Source of the DNA: Papio anubis
Lineage: Eukaryota > Chordata > Mammalia > Primates > Cercopithecidae
DNA length: 64,000 nucleotides
Direction of reading: 5' to 3'
NCBI RefSeq assembly: GCF_008728515.1
Contig: NC_044986.1
Coordinates: forward strand, 113,014,313 to 113,078,312
Below are positions 1 through 10,519 of this stretch, piece after piece. The notes below the pieces were generated by a model. The model saw only the letters and a list, made by a program, of their open reading frames with translations, made no database searches and was not told the DNA's origin. The translations under genes were made by a program, and so were the position numbers. How positions within the stretch are numbered: position 1 is the first letter of the stretch; every line of letters begins with the position of its first letter.

Positions 1-795
1 CATGGCAACACATGTTTTCCATATTGAAGCCAGAATATCTAAGTTTAAAAAACATGTCTTGCTTTGTGTTGGCTTGAGTGGTTCAGCTAGATTAAGTTTT
101 TTTCTCTCTATATATATTTCCAGAGAAGTGTAGTTTCTAAATAAAGCTAGTGGGGCTGAGAGAGTGCCCTTCTCGATACAGAGAAACTTAGAGTTTCATG
201 TTTTTAATTAGGAAAAATACTGAGATACCATCAATAAAACTATTCAAAACCAGAACTCTGTTCTCCAAAGAAAAAAGAGCCCAAGTATTTGAACAGGCTT
301 TTTAAAGAAATTTTTATCATGAAATACAATTCGTCCAGTTGTTCCGTGGTGCTCAGCCAATTCTCATCTTTTTTACTCTACCATGTTTACAAAAGTTAGG
401 AAAGAAATACAAAGTCAGACAGTAGTCTGACATTCTCATTTCACAGGGCTGTCTTGCCTTGGAGTGTGTTAACAACTACATACAAATCATTCCTCCTCTG
501 TTATTCTGGGACCTACTGAGAGGAGACTGGACCTCTGGTCACTGTCAGGGGTGAGGGTGGCAGTGGAGACTTGCTGGTGAGCCATACATGTTGTTTTTTT
601 TAGACTGGAGTGTAACTTTCATCTCTTTCCTTTTGTGACTTTAAAGAATCATTCTAATTGATTTATGCTAGGCCTTTAAATATGTTCACTAATATGTATA
701 CTGCATTTACTTTGTACCAAGTGCTTCATTTACTTAGTTTTTGATGCAATGCTTATGACATCATCAAAAAAGTAGGTGCTATATATATATATTCC
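1..795. other. Unique AT-rich sequence, no gene seen
   Basis: No open frame of interest, no recognisable repeat and no convincing splice pair. A short (TA)n run at the right end abuts the Alu poly-T tail and probably supplied its integration site. Confidence 0.5.
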
Positions 796-1095
796 TTTTT
801 TTTTTTTTGAGATGGCATCTCACTCTTGTTGCCCAGGCTGAAGTGCAATGGTGCAATCTCTGCTCACTGCAACCTCCACCTCCCAGGTTCAAGTGATTCT
901 TCTGCCTCAGCCTCCTGAGTAACTGGGATTACAACCGTGTGCCACCATGCCCAGCTAATTTTTGTATTTTTAGTAGAGACGGGGTTTCACCATGTTGGCC
1001 AGGCTTGTCTCGAACTCCTTACCTCAGGTGATCCAAAATGCTGGATTGGCCTCCCAAAATGCTGGGGTTACAGGCATGAGCCACCGCACCCAGCC
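796..1095 (-). mobile_element. Alu, full length, antisense
   Basis: Begins with a poly-T run (the complement of the A tail), then 'gagatggcatctcactc' and the usual antisense Alu landmarks (gcccaggctg, ctcactgcaacctcc, gtagagacggggttt), ending 'cgcacccagcc'. A 'ctatat' motif on both flanks may be the remnant of a target-site duplication. Open frames inside it are the usual Alu-derived pseudo-proteins. Confidence 0.95.
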
Positions 1096-1540
1096 AGTAC
1101 TATATTCTTTTTGCAGATTAGAATCCTGAGGCTTAGAGGAGTTAAGACATTTGTTTCATGTCAAATAGAAGATAAATAGCAAAGACAGAACATAGGTCAT
1201 TACAGCTGGCCTTTTTTTCACCAGGAAATCAGGAACCCTCTTTGAGAAGGAAGACCCCTTGGGGGACTTGGAAGACAACACAAATAGACAAACAGGCACC
1301 ATATGCATACTTTTCTCCATACTTTGCTCAAACTCGTCTTTTTGAAAACCTTAAGGATAGACTGATGTAGTGTGAGATAAAGAAATAATTAGAAGTAGTA
1401 ACTCCTCTAATGAGAGCCACGCCAGACATTGAAGTGAAACTGGCAAGCCCATTGCAGTTGTCTGTGACTCTTGATTGAAGTTGGTACACCCTTGGCTGTC
1501 GAGTCTACATGTCTGCCTTTTTTTCCCTCTTCTCCATTAG

Positions 1541-1715
1541 GATGGATGAAAATTATAACCTCTTGCCTCACGGAGTCAATTTCCAAGATGCCATCTTCCC
1601 GGACACTCAAGAGAACAGAAGGATGTTTTCTAGCCTTTTCCAGTTTTCAAACTGTTCCCAAGGGCAGCAGCTGGCGACTTTCTCCAGTGACTGGGAAATC
1701 CAGGAAGACAATAGG
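1541..1715 (+). CDS. Candidate internal or first coding exon, family not recognised
   Basis: Seen: a long pyrimidine tract ending 'tctccattag' directly before 1541, then an open frame, then 'AATAGG' followed by the strong donor GTAAGA at 1716. The open frame uses codons 1542-1715 (58 residues) and begins MDENYNLLPHGVNFQDAIF. It is rich in Asn, Gln, Ser and Phe, acidic overall, with no obvious signal peptide or membrane segment. The ATG at 1542 has G at +4 and could be the start if a 5' UTR exon is spliced on; otherwise the exon is internal, with one base finishing a codon from upstream. An in-frame ATG at 1509 lies inside the inferred intron and is not preferred. The exon ends at a codon boundary, so its partner should start in phase 0; the open segment at 5758 does. 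Amino-acid mix and codons look coding-like and no repeat overlaps it. I cannot name the gene. It could also be an exon of a longer gene lying mostly to the left, or a chance open frame. Confidence 0.4.
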
Positions 1716-1967
1716 GTAAGAATCGGCTAAATCCTGTGCCACAGCAAAACAATAGTGTAGCTACACCTTGTGTGAATTTTGTGACCAAAGGAGTCAAGAA
1801 TACTCTTCCAAAAGCCCAGACCAGAGAGCATTATTGTATACCCTCTCTCTCTCCTACTATTATCCCTCCTTGCCTCCCAGCTGTTAAAAAGACCATTCAT
1901 AAACTTTGGATCCCTGAAACTTTACTGTTGGATAAGGAATTCTTCCCAAAGTATGAGAACAGGATGA

Positions 1968-2035
1968 GATGAAGATTGGCATGCTGAGCCTTAGTTTCCT
2001 CTTCTGCAGACCGGGGACAATAGTAGCGTCTGTAT
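1968..2035 (+). mobile_element. MIR fragment, left half
   Basis: 'gccttagtttcctcttctg' followed by 'gacaatagtag' is the MIR core ('cctcagtttcctcatctgtaaaatggggataataatag') in sense orientation. It stops where the hAT relic begins, and the MIR tail resumes at 2238. Confidence 0.65.
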
Positions 2036-2237
2036 CAGGCTTGTCCAACCTGCAGCCCAGGACAGTTTGAATGTGACCCAACACAAATTTGTAAACTTTC
2101 TTAGAACATTATGAGATTTTTTTGCAATTTTTTTTTTTTTTTGCTTATCAGCTATCGTTAGTGTTAGTATATTTTGTGTGTGACCCAAGACAATTCTTCC
2201 AATGGGGCCCGGGGAAGCCAAAAGATTGGACACCCCG
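2036..2237. mobile_element. Non-autonomous hAT-type DNA transposon fossil
   Basis: About 200 bp bounded by imperfect terminal inverted repeats: 'caggcttgtccaacc' at the left and the complement of 'gatcggggtgtccaatc' at the right. The interior has the poly-T block and 'agctatcgttagtgttagtat' typical of one abundant mammalian family whose name I do not recall. Flanking octamers gtctgtat and atctatgt may be a decayed 8-bp target duplication, as expected for hAT elements. Confidence 0.7.
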
Positions 2238-2375
2238 ATCTATGTCAGAGGGCTAATGCAATATGATTTAAATGTGTAAAAACTATAGTTATGTAAATCC
2301 GTTAGCGTAATGCTCGAAAGAGTAAGTGCTCAGTGCCTGTGAGCTGTGACGACTGTTCCTGACTGTGTGATTGTT
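2238..2375 (+). mobile_element. MIR fragment, right half
   Basis: 'gagggctaatgcaatatg...gtaagtgctcagtgcctgtgagctg' resembles the 3' half of MIR and continues the element interrupted by the hAT insertion. Confidence 0.45.
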
Positions 2376-2984
2376 ATCGACAGCGTAGGGCTCTAAGGAA
2401 TTGTCTCAGAGGAAAGGAAAAGTGCTGAGGGAAATGAAATGAAATTGCTATCACAGCTACCACTCCTGTGATTCTTAACCGTAGTTGGTAAGACATAGAG
2501 GTGCAGGATGGCCAAGGTGGTTGCAAAATGTAAGGGTCGGGATCTTAAGGGTTGGGATCATTTTGGGAATGAAAATTTATAAGAGTCTTCTGCTCTGGGC
2601 CAAATGCCAGTGTTGGAGGAAAATTTTGATGATCATCACTCTTCCGAAGCAATGGCATTGCCACAACCAAGTTGGGGTGATAGTGGGGGGCAGGCCAGTC
2701 TAGGCCTCTGGGGCAGTGAACCATCTCTTCCAGTCCCCCCGATGGAAGACATTTTTAGGGTAATGTGACATACTGCTGGAGAGAGTTCTGATGTGGGTAT
2801 CACATGGAATAAGGACTTTTTTTGTTTTTTTTTTTTTTGCATTAATGAACCCATTTGCACATGTTAAGAAACTCCCTTCTTTCTACCCATCAAGAAAAGT
2901 CTGAGGGAAGTGTCTTTCTCTTGTCTGATGGGATGGCTTAGGGTAGCTGCCTTGCTCTTCCCAATCCCTAGTGTCCTTTTTATT
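2376..2984. other. Unique sequence, no gene seen
   Basis: Holds a poly-T/TTTG run near 2817-2838 and nothing else recognised. Open frames are short and lack splice signals. Confidence 0.4.
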
Positions 2985-3330
2985 TTGTTTTCCTTCCAAC
3001 TTTTATTTTAGGTTCAGGGGCTATGTGTGTAGGTGTGTGATGTGGGTAAATCACGTGCCGCTGGGATTTGGGATGCCAATCGTTTCATCACTCAGGTACT
3101 GAGCACAGTACCTGAGAGGTAGTTTTCCATCCTCACCCTCCTGCCACCCTCCACCCTCAAGTAGGCCCCGGTGTCTATTGTTGCCTTCTTTGTGTCCATG
3201 TGTACTCAATGTTTAGCTCCCATTATAAGTGAGAACATGCAGTATTTGGGTTTCTGTTCCTGCATTAATTTGCTTAGGATAATGGCCTCCAGCTGCATCC
3301 ATGTCTACAAAGGACAGGGTTCAAAGGGAG
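2985..3330 (-). mobile_element. L1 3' end, antisense (primate/late mammalian type)
   Basis: Matches the complement of an L1 3' UTR in order: 'ttttattttaggttcaggggc', 'cctcaccctcctgccaccctc', 'tgtgtccatgtgtactcaatg', 'gtgagaacatgcagtatttgg', 'cagctgcatccatgt'. Truncated at about 3330, as is usual for L1. Confidence 0.8.
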
Positions 3331-3446
3331 CTTTGCCCAGGGCTCCCTGGACCCTGGAGGCTTCTTCATGCTCTTGCACAGAAGCTGTTCCTGTAAAGGG
3401 AAGGTACGTCCAACTACGGGAAATGATTTATTCTTCTTTGACATAT

Positions 3447-3830
3447 GCCTGTAATCCCAGCAGTTTGGGAGGCTGAAGTAGGGGGATCACCTGAGGTTAG
3501 GAGTTCGAGACCAGCCTGGCCAACATGGCAAAACCCCGTCTCTACTAAAAATACAAAAATTAGCCGGGTAAGGTGGTGCGTGCCTCTAATCCCAGCTACT
3601 CGTTAGGAGTTCGAGACCAGCCTGGCCAACATGGCAAAACCCCGTCTCTACTCAAAGTACAAAAATTAGCCGGGTAAGGTGGTGCGTGCCTCTAATCCCA
3701 GCTACTCGGGAGGCTGAGGTAGAAAAATCGCTTGAACCCGGGATGCAGAGGTTGCAGTGAGCTAAGATCACACCATTGCACTCCAGCCTGGGTGACAGAG
3801 CGAGACTCCGTTTCAAGCAAACAAACAAAC
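3447..3830 (+). mobile_element. Alu with internal 106-bp tandem duplication
   Basis: 5'-truncated Alu (starts at 'gcctgtaatccc') ending in a (CAAA)n tail. The block 3496-3601 is repeated exactly in register at 3602-3707, with two substitutions near 3656-3660. The element is therefore about 384 bp instead of about 280. Junction text 'ctactcg/ttaggagttcg'. Confidence 0.95.
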
Positions 3831-4607
3831 ATTCCTCAGCTCTACACTACTGACAGTAGTCTAGACTTTTCTAACCCCTTCCTGATAGTTTGCCAGAACT
3901 TTCTCAACGTTTGTCAAGTATTTTGCCCCCAGTGTGGCTCCAAGCACCTGTTTTTATTCTTCCTTTTCCCCTTCTTAATCTTTACTGTTGTCTACTCCAT
4001 GTTGAGTTGGACACAGCAAGTCTAAGCCTGAGTATCCCAAGCCTGAGTCATACTTAATTTTTTCCAAGTGAAACCTTTTTAGGCTTGTCCCCTTTGTTCT
4101 CCATCTTGTGGGAGCTTTGCTTATATGACTATGTAATAGATTTATGTCAAGAGATTAGATGTTATTCTGAAAATACTCGAATAGGTTAGCCCTTAAAATC
4201 TTAAGCCACATAACTTTTTAGCACTATGGTCACATCATCTAGCTACTAACATTTTTCTGGAATCAGATTTTTCCATCATTTGGGAAAAACAAAGAACAAT
4301 AGGACCGTGGAGAATTGTTTCAGTGTGAAGGCAGATCCATTTCTGTTGATCAGATGTAGATCTTGGGGGAGAATTCCTTTCCCCTTTCCCTTGAATCACC
4401 CTGGCCTCTTAGATAACAAAGTGTGGGAGCGTTCCAGGCTTGGAGGAAAAGTGGAAACTTGAGGCGAGGAAGAGAATTATTTCACTTTGCTGAGCTGCTG
4501 TGGAGCAGAATTTAGCTCAACCTGGGGGACCCTGCACGTTTCCAGACCTTTGCTTATGCCATTTTTATTCCCTATCCACTTTGAAAGGGATCACATCAAA
4601 GCTACAT
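3831..4607. other. Unique sequence, no gene seen
   Basis: Moderately AT-rich. No recognised repeat and no open frame with splice signals. Confidence 0.4.
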
Positions 4608-4940
4608 AAAATTAGCCCATTATGGGCTGATTGCAGTGGCTCACGCCTGTGATCCCAGCACATTGGGAGGCTGAGGCGGGCCCATTACCTGAGGTCAGGA
4701 GTTCGAGACCAGCCTGGCCAACATGGTGAAACTCTGTCTCTACTAAAAATACAAAAATTAGCTGAGGATGGTGGTACGTGCCTGTAATCCCGGCTACTTG
4801 GGATGTTGAGGCAGGAGAATCGTTTGATCTTGGGAGGCAGAAGTTGCAGTGAGCCAAGATCGTGCCAGTGCACTCCAGTCTGGGCAGCAGACCAAGACTC
4901 TGTCTCAAAACAAAGCAAAACAAGAAAAATTAGCCCATTA
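4608..4940 (+). mobile_element. Alu with perfect 15-bp target-site duplication
   Basis: The Alu itself is about 4624-4925, with left arm, right arm and an A-rich tail (AAAACAAAGCAAAAC). It is bracketed by identical copies of aaaattagcccatta at 4608-4622 and 4926-4940, so its limits are certain. Confidence 0.97.
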
Positions 4941-5062
4941 GTTTAAAATTTGAAATTAAAATTAAATTGACTTTTTAAAGTTTTGTGATGCTCCCTAAAA
5001 TATTTTTACATACCCTAGAGTAATTAAAATAGTTGTGAGTTATTGACTACTACTTGCACCAC

Positions 5063-5369
5063 CTTCTTTTTTTTTTTTTTTCTTTTGAGATGGAGTCTCA
5101 CTCTGTAGCCCAGGCTGGAGTGCAATGGCGTGATCTTGGCTCACAGCAACCCCCACCTCCCAGGTTCAAGCAATTCTCCTGCCTCAGCCTCCCAAGTAGC
5201 TGGGATTACAGGCACCCACCACCATGCCCAGCTAATTTTTATATTTTTTGTAGAGATGGGGTTTCACCATGTTGGCCAGGCTGGTCTCGATCTCCCAGCC
5301 TCAAGTGATCCTCCTGCCTTGGCCTCCTAAAGTTCTGGGATTACAGGCGTGAGCCACCACACCCCGCCT
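5063..5369 (-). mobile_element. Alu, full length, antisense
   Basis: Poly-T at 5066 onward, then 'gagatggagtctcactctg' through 'ccaccacaccccgcctc'. It ends three bases before the stop codon of the open segment on the minus strand at 5373, so it bounds that candidate. Confidence 0.95.
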
Positions 5370-5372
5370 CTA

Positions 5373-5510
5373 GATGCTGTTGATGCTGCTGTTCTTTAAG
5401 CTTCCATTCAGCTTGGACAGTGGATCCAGACTGTAGTTATGAAGGGCACGTTTCATTCTCTTTGCTGATAGTTCCCGCTTTCTCTCTGTTGGAGGATCTG
5501 GGACTCTAGA
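5373..5510 (-). CDS. Candidate terminal coding segment on the minus strand, family not recognised
   Basis: Seen: read on the minus strand from a possible acceptor (a pyrimidine-rich stretch ending 'cgactctag' near 5508) to a TAG at 5370-5372. The inferred peptide is basic then Ser/Asn-rich, running through TERKRELSAKRMKRALHNYS and ending SLKNSSINSI. Codon usage is coding-like and the stop is followed at once by the Alu. The same frame stays open upstream to about 5612. Against it: the acceptor is not strong, there is no polyadenylation signal in the first bases after the stop, and a separate open segment on the other strand starts only 250 bp away, so both are unlikely to be real exons. No family recognised. 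It may be an exon, a piece of a processed pseudogene, or chance. Confidence 0.2.
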
Positions 5511-5757
5511 GTCGATTTGGAGGGTACGAGATGAAAGAGGAGGAAAAGCTAATGGAGGGAAACTTTTGCAAAGCATATGCAGAGCGACATTCAACTCAGT
5601 CTTTGGGAGCAAAGTCCTCCCACACTCTGCTTCCTTTGCAGCACCTCTCCATCTTCAAATATCCCACCCACGCATTAGTAAATAGCAACAGGATCTTTCT
5701 TTCAAAAGCTGCCAAGATGTCAGCAGTGTTAGTACGTGTTCACTGCCTCTGGTTCAG

Positions 5758-6060
5758 TGTCATGGTGTTAATAGGACTTGGGGGGATATCTTTGGCACGT
5801 TGGAACATCCGCCAGATTTACTGGCAGAGCTCTCTCCACACCAGCCAAGGACATTTTTCCTTCCTCATTTCTCTCTTGCTGGACAAGTGCAACAGTCAGA
5901 ACAGAATTTGGATATTTTTCCCTCTCTGCTGGTACTGTCCCCTAGGACCAAGACCCAGACTGACCCATACTTATATCAGCCTGTCACAAAATGTCATGGG
6001 ATTGAAAGAAAATCTGCGGAGGTCTTGCTATCATTTTCTTCTTTCTTCTTTTGGAGTTAA
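5758..6060 (+). CDS. Candidate second (possibly last) coding exon, family not recognised
   Basis: Seen: 'tgttcactgcctctggttcag' is a plausible acceptor ending at 5757. The following frame is open for 100 codons (starting TGT CAT GGT GTT) to TAA at 6058-6060. Readable stretches include TWGDIFGTLEHPPDLLAEL and TKTQTDPYLYQPVTKCHGIE; the end is hydrophobic (LLSFSSFFFWS). The phase matches the donor of the candidate exon at 1541-1715, which ends at a codon boundary (a one-in-three coincidence by chance). The last dozen residues look less natural, so a donor inside, for example GAG/GTCTTG near 6021, is possible. A longer overlapping open frame (5531-6091) exists in another frame and looks less protein-like. 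No repeat covers the segment. I cannot name a family; it may be chance. Confidence 0.28.
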   Translation, partial: CHGVNRTWGDIFGTLEHPPDLLAELSPHQPRTFFLPHFSLAGQVQQSEQNLDIFPSLLVLSPRTKTQTDPYLYQPVTKCHGIERKSAEVLLSFSSFFFWS

Positions 6061-6104
6061 GAAGGATGATAGGGGTGTTACCCTTCTCTAAGCTGCCTTG
6101 GAAG

Positions 6105-6295
6105 GACTGTCAACTTGTAATCAGAAGATCTCAATCGGCTCTGCCATTTCTGGAGGAATGACCATGGGCAGATCCCCTAACTTCCCACAACTTCAGTTTT
6201 CCCTTCTATAAAATAGAGCCTGGAACAGATAAACTGTCTCAGGGTGTTCTAAGGACCTAATTAGAACATACTTTTGAAAACACTTTTCTAGAGTG
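6105..6295 (+). mobile_element. MIR, sense
   Basis: 'ggctctgccatttctggaggaatgaccatgggcagatcccctaacttcc' followed by 'cagttttcccttctataaaatagag' lines up with the MIR core and 3' half. It lies just downstream of the candidate exon stop. Confidence 0.75.
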
Positions 6296-6679
6296 ATGCA
6301 AGCGCTCATTACTGGAAGCTGATTATTCTCAAGTATTGTTTTAAAAACCACATTAAAAAAAAAATTTGAAGAGCTGCCTGCTGCTGTCCAGGGGGTCCTG
6401 AAACGTCCCATGGAGGAGTGCCAACATCAGTAGTGACGGGTGTGTGCTGGAGATGGGAACAGATGGAAGGGAAGCTATCTTGCGTGCTTTTTTCATTCAA
6501 CAGAATTGATTGGGTTCTGTGCAAGGATGACATTTTAAAATATAGTGTATTGAATTGTTAACAGATAACACACTCATGTGGGTTCTCTACTATCTCTGAC
6601 ACCCATCTACACAGTCCCCACACACCCTCCAAATAAGTAGCCATTGTTATTAGTTTCTTGTATAAACAGTCAGTGGTGT
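6296..6679. other. Unique sequence, no gene seen
   Basis: Short A-run at 6355 and no recognised element. Confidence 0.35.
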
Positions 6680-7077
6680 TTTAAAAATTATTATTTCAAT
6701 CAGTTCTAGGGAACAGGTGGTGTTTGCTTGCATGAATACATTCTTTAGTGGTAATTTCTGAGATTTTGGTGCACCCATCACCTGAGCAGTGTACACTGTA
6801 CCCAGTGTGTAGTCTTTTATCCCTCACCCTCTCCTACCCTTTCCACTGAGTCTCCAGGGTCCTTTCTTATTCTCATGCCTTTGCATCTCCATAGCTTAGA
6901 TCCCATTTATGAGTGAGGCTATAAAATGTTTGGTTTTCCATTCCTGAGTTACTTCACTTAGAATAATGGTCTCCAATTCCATCCAGATCTCCACAAATGC
7001 CATTATTTCATTCCTTTTTATGGCTGAGTAGTATTCCATGACATATATAAACTACATTTTCTTTATCTCAGTGGAGT
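6680..7077 (-). mobile_element. L1 3' end, antisense
   Basis: Complement of an L1 3' UTR/ORF2 end: 'ggtgcacccatcacctgagcag', 'cccatttatgagtgaggct', 'aataatggtctccaattccatcc', 'atggctgagtagtattccatg'. Interrupted by the Alu at 7078. Confidence 0.85.
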
Positions 7078-7396
7078 TGTTTGTTTGTTTTGTTTTGTTT
7101 TGTTTTTTTCTTTTGAGACAGAGTCTTGGTCTGCTGCCCAGGCTGCAGTGCAGTGGCACAGTCTCAGCTCACTGCAACCTCCGCCTCCCTGGTTCAAGCG
7201 ATTCTCGTACCTCAGCCCCCTGAGTAGCTGGTACTACAGGCACCCGCCACCACGGCCAGCTGATTTTTGTATTTTTAGTAGAGATGGTGTTTCATGTGTT
7301 GGCCAGGCTGGTCTCAAACTCCTGACCTCAAGTCATCTACCCACCCCAGCCTCCCAAATTGCTGGGATTATAGGTGTGAGCCACGGCACCCGGTCC
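7078..7396 (-). mobile_element. Alu, antisense, inserted in L1
   Basis: A (TTTTG)n stretch replaces a plain poly-T tail, then a full antisense Alu to 'cacggcacccggtcc'. Flanking 'tcagtggag' and 'tcaatggag' look like its target duplication. Confidence 0.95.
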
Positions 7397-7550
7397 TCAA
7401 TGGAGGTTTTTTTTGTTTGTTTGTTTTTAAATCCAAATATGTGTTATTACCATAGTCTTTGACACAAATGGCAGCACACTGTGTACATTTCACTACACCT
7501 TGCTTAATTCATGAGTAGATCTGGGAGATCTTTCCATATGCATGGCCTGA
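7397..7550 (-). mobile_element. Old L1 3' UTR fragment, antisense (L1ME-like)
   Basis: 'gacacaaatggcagcacactgtgtacatttcactacaccttgc' and 'gggagatctttccatatgcat' resemble the complement of old mammalian L1 3' UTRs. Diverged. Confidence 0.4.
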
Positions 7551-7862
7551 GGGCTAGACCGGGTGAGAAAAAAAGATAAGAAAGAGACAGAAACGAAGGC
7601 CTTTGTCCGTAATAAGGGATTTCTCCTGGAGTTTTTGCTACACAGCTCCATGATTCAGCCCCCTTTGGGTCAGATCCCCCATGCTTCTAATTGTTTAGTG
7701 TTCAGAGTTCAGGCGGGTAGGGTTTTGGGTTTTTTTAAACTATATGCAGAGATTTCAGTTAAAATCAGTGGGAATCATAGAGTATGGTCGGCTTGCTTCA
7801 TCTTGACTGGTGCTGGCGTTGACGTTTCTATCTGACTGTCTCCATTAAGAATGTGTGTTCAG
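7551..7862. other. Unique sequence, no gene seen
   Basis: A 90-codon open frame here has no splice signals or family resemblance. Confidence 0.35.
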
Positions 7863-8198
7863 AGCCAGGACTGGTGGTTCAAGCCTGTAATCCCAGCAGT
7901 TTTGGAGGCTGAGGTGGGCAGATCACTTGAGGTCAGGAGTTTGAGACCAGGCTGGCCAACATGGTGATACAACATGGTGAAACCCCGTCTCTACTAAACA
8001 TACAAAAATTAGCCAGGTATGGTGGCATGTGCTTGTAATCCCAGCTACTTGGGAGGCTGAGGCAGGAGGATCACTTGAACCTGGGAGGCAGAGGTTGCAG
8101 TCATTTGAGATCGTGCCACTGCACTCCAGTCTGGGCAACAGAGCAAGACTCCCTCTCAAAGAAAAAAAAAAAACCAAAAGAAAACAAAACAAAAAAAC
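7863..8198 (+). mobile_element. Alu, full length, sense
   Basis: Flanked by 'atgtgttca' and 'atatgttca', a slightly decayed target duplication. Contains a small internal duplication (acatggtgatacaacatggtga) in the left arm. Confidence 0.95.
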
Positions 8199-9448
8199 AT
8201 ATGTTCAAGCTTTGATGGAATATATAGCATGGAGGGAAAGAAATGAACAGTATTTATTTTTTGATGATCAAAAGCAAACAGGAATGGGACAGGATCTGTA
8301 GTTTCTAAAGTGAGATTTGAACCCCAAATAGACTGAAAAAAGAATCAGAACTCATTTCATTCACATTTTTCAGAAAGGGCTCTAAAACAATTTAAAGGTA
8401 TCCCCACAAGTGTGCTGAGATCCTCAAGTTTAACAGATCATTTGGTCAAAAACAAAGATACTCATTCCTTAGAGATGGAGAGAGGTAGCTTATGGTCAAC
8501 AAGTATTTGAGCTGCTAAGTAGATCTCTGTTTCTTGATTCTTCTTTGATACTGCACCCAAACTCAAAAGTGGTGGTATCTTAAAAATTTGTTATAATGTA
8601 GAATCTGAAACCTCATCAATGAACTTTCTGTATTCCTACCTGAAAATACATTGGCCTATCTTGTACTTTGAATGGATTTCTTATTCATGCGTGATTTCAT
8701 AACATCATGCCCTGACCGTTTGGAAAATAGTAGTTTTACCGCATTATGCAGACCTTCCAAATGCGGTGAGATTTAATTATACGATATAAAAATCATATTT
8801 GTTAATATCACTATTGATCTGATGGGGGAAAGACTAAGTATTGGGAAACTGTCAACTCATAGTGGCAACTTTCCTAAAGTTCTAATTTTTGCTTGAGAGC
8901 TCACACTCAGTCACTGGCAACCAATACTGTCCGTTGTTTTCTTTCAAGTGACAAGCTTACTTTATTCACCTTCAAGAAATTGTCTATCAAATACCCAAAT
9001 CTGAATAAATATGGTTGGCGCTTTATTTTGTTGTTTCAAGTAAAAATAGTGTTTCATGAAGAAAGCCACTAGTTCAGCTCAGAACTCGAAACAACCATCG
9101 TACTTTGCTATGCGGAGGGCCTTTATGTGTATACTTCATTTCTTCACACTTGGGTGTATTAACAATGTGTATGCAAGGGTCAGGATTTAATAATTTTTAC
9201 TGCTTCAGTGAAGACATTGTTAAACTGGCATTTTTTTTTTTTTTTCTGCTTGCACCTGGCACTGAAGAATACAATGACTACTAGAATCATCTGGTCCCAC
9301 TGTCTTGATTTGTGCTATGAGGCCGGCAGTTTAACTTACCTTGCTGTTGCACCAGCAGTGCAAATAACAAACAGTGAAAAAGACAAATAACATCTTGGTA
9401 GTATTCTGAAAATAGTTTTAATCTGATGGACTGCCTAAAAGGGTGCTG
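8199..9448. other. 1.25 kb of unique AT-rich sequence, no gene seen
   Basis: No recognisable repeat and no long open frame. A 14-base poly-T run lies near 9232. Confidence 0.4.
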
Positions 9449-9767
9449 GGGCCAGGTGCAGTGGCTCATGCCTGTAATCCCAACAGTTAGGGAGACCGAG
9501 GTGGGCCGATCGCTTGAGATCAGGAGTTTGAGACCAGCCTGGCCAACATGGTGAAACCCTGTCTCTACCTAAAATACAAAAATTAGCCAGGTGTGATGGC
9601 ACGTTCCTGTAATCCCAGCTACTCAAGAGGCTGAGGCATGAGAGTCGCTTGAACCCGGGAGTCGGAGGTTGCAGTGATCTGAGATCGTGCCATTGCACTC
9701 CAGCCTGGGTAACAGAGTGAGACTTTGTCTAAATAAATAAGTAAGTAAAATGAATGAATGAATGAGT
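9449..9767 (+). mobile_element. Alu, full length, with simple-repeat tail
   Basis: Starts 'ggccaggtgcagtggctcatg'. The tail has become (AAAT)/(GTAA)/(ATGA) tetramers. Flanks 'gggtgctgggg' and 'gggtcctgggg' are the target duplication with one change. Confidence 0.95.
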
Positions 9768-10299
9768 GGGTCCTGGGGCCCCTTAGGATTCTGCAGACTT
9801 TGGGAACTGCTGCTCTGGACTAAGTCAGTGATGGACAATGGTAGAAGAGAGGTATTGACTGAGCTGAGGGCTTAAGGAATGGGGGATTTAATGGTCTGAG
9901 TGCAGGGAGGTATGTGACCTCAGTAGTATGCAGCCCAGAATTTCGGGAGACCTTGAGTGAACATTGAACTTGGAATGATTTTGGGAGCTTGGCTTCTAGC
10001 CCTGTTGAATAATGGACAGCTGCATGGGCAGGGTTTGGCCAGATTGTAGGTGACTGTGAAAACCTTTGTAAAGATTCCCGGGCTGAGACTCAGGAGACCC
10101 TGGATTGAGCAGGCTTGATCTGGACTTCGGAGGGTGACTAAGCATATACTGTTTTCAGAAAGCTTTTGAGCTATTTAGAATCGTGCTATTCCCTGCTTTC
10201 TAGGTGAAGGCTGTTAATGTACTCTGATTGTCATTACTCGGCCACTTGATTGGCCAAATAGAGCCAAAGCTGTGAAGTAGATAGGATAGTGGTCTTTTT
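9768..10299. other. Unique sequence, no gene seen
   Basis: Ordinary intergenic or intronic text, nothing recognised. Confidence 0.4.
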
Positions 10300-10440
10300 A
10301 ATTTATTCATTTGTATCTTCATTCTACATATATTTACTAAACACCTATGGTGTGTCACTGGGAATACAAAAGGGAACAGCGGAAAAGAGCTCCAGGCCCT
10401 CCTTGAACCTAGATGGTAGTGGGATGAGGGAGAGACAGTC
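10300..10440 (-). mobile_element. L2 fragment, antisense
   Basis: 'tatatttactaaacacctatggtgtgtcactgggaatacaaaagggaac' matches the complement of L2 3' ends ('tttattgagcacctactatgtgccaggcact...'). Confidence 0.6.
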
Positions 10441-10519
10441 ACTACATCAGTGAATGTATCAGTCCATAGGAAAAATATCAGATAATGATAGGTGTTTGAC
10501 CAATAATTAAAAGAGGGTA

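Noticed and set aside
5531..6091. 186-codon open frame on the + strand
   Set aside because: Longest non-Alu frame, but its composition is poor and its ATG lacks context. An overlapping frame (5758-6060) has better splice support and phase.
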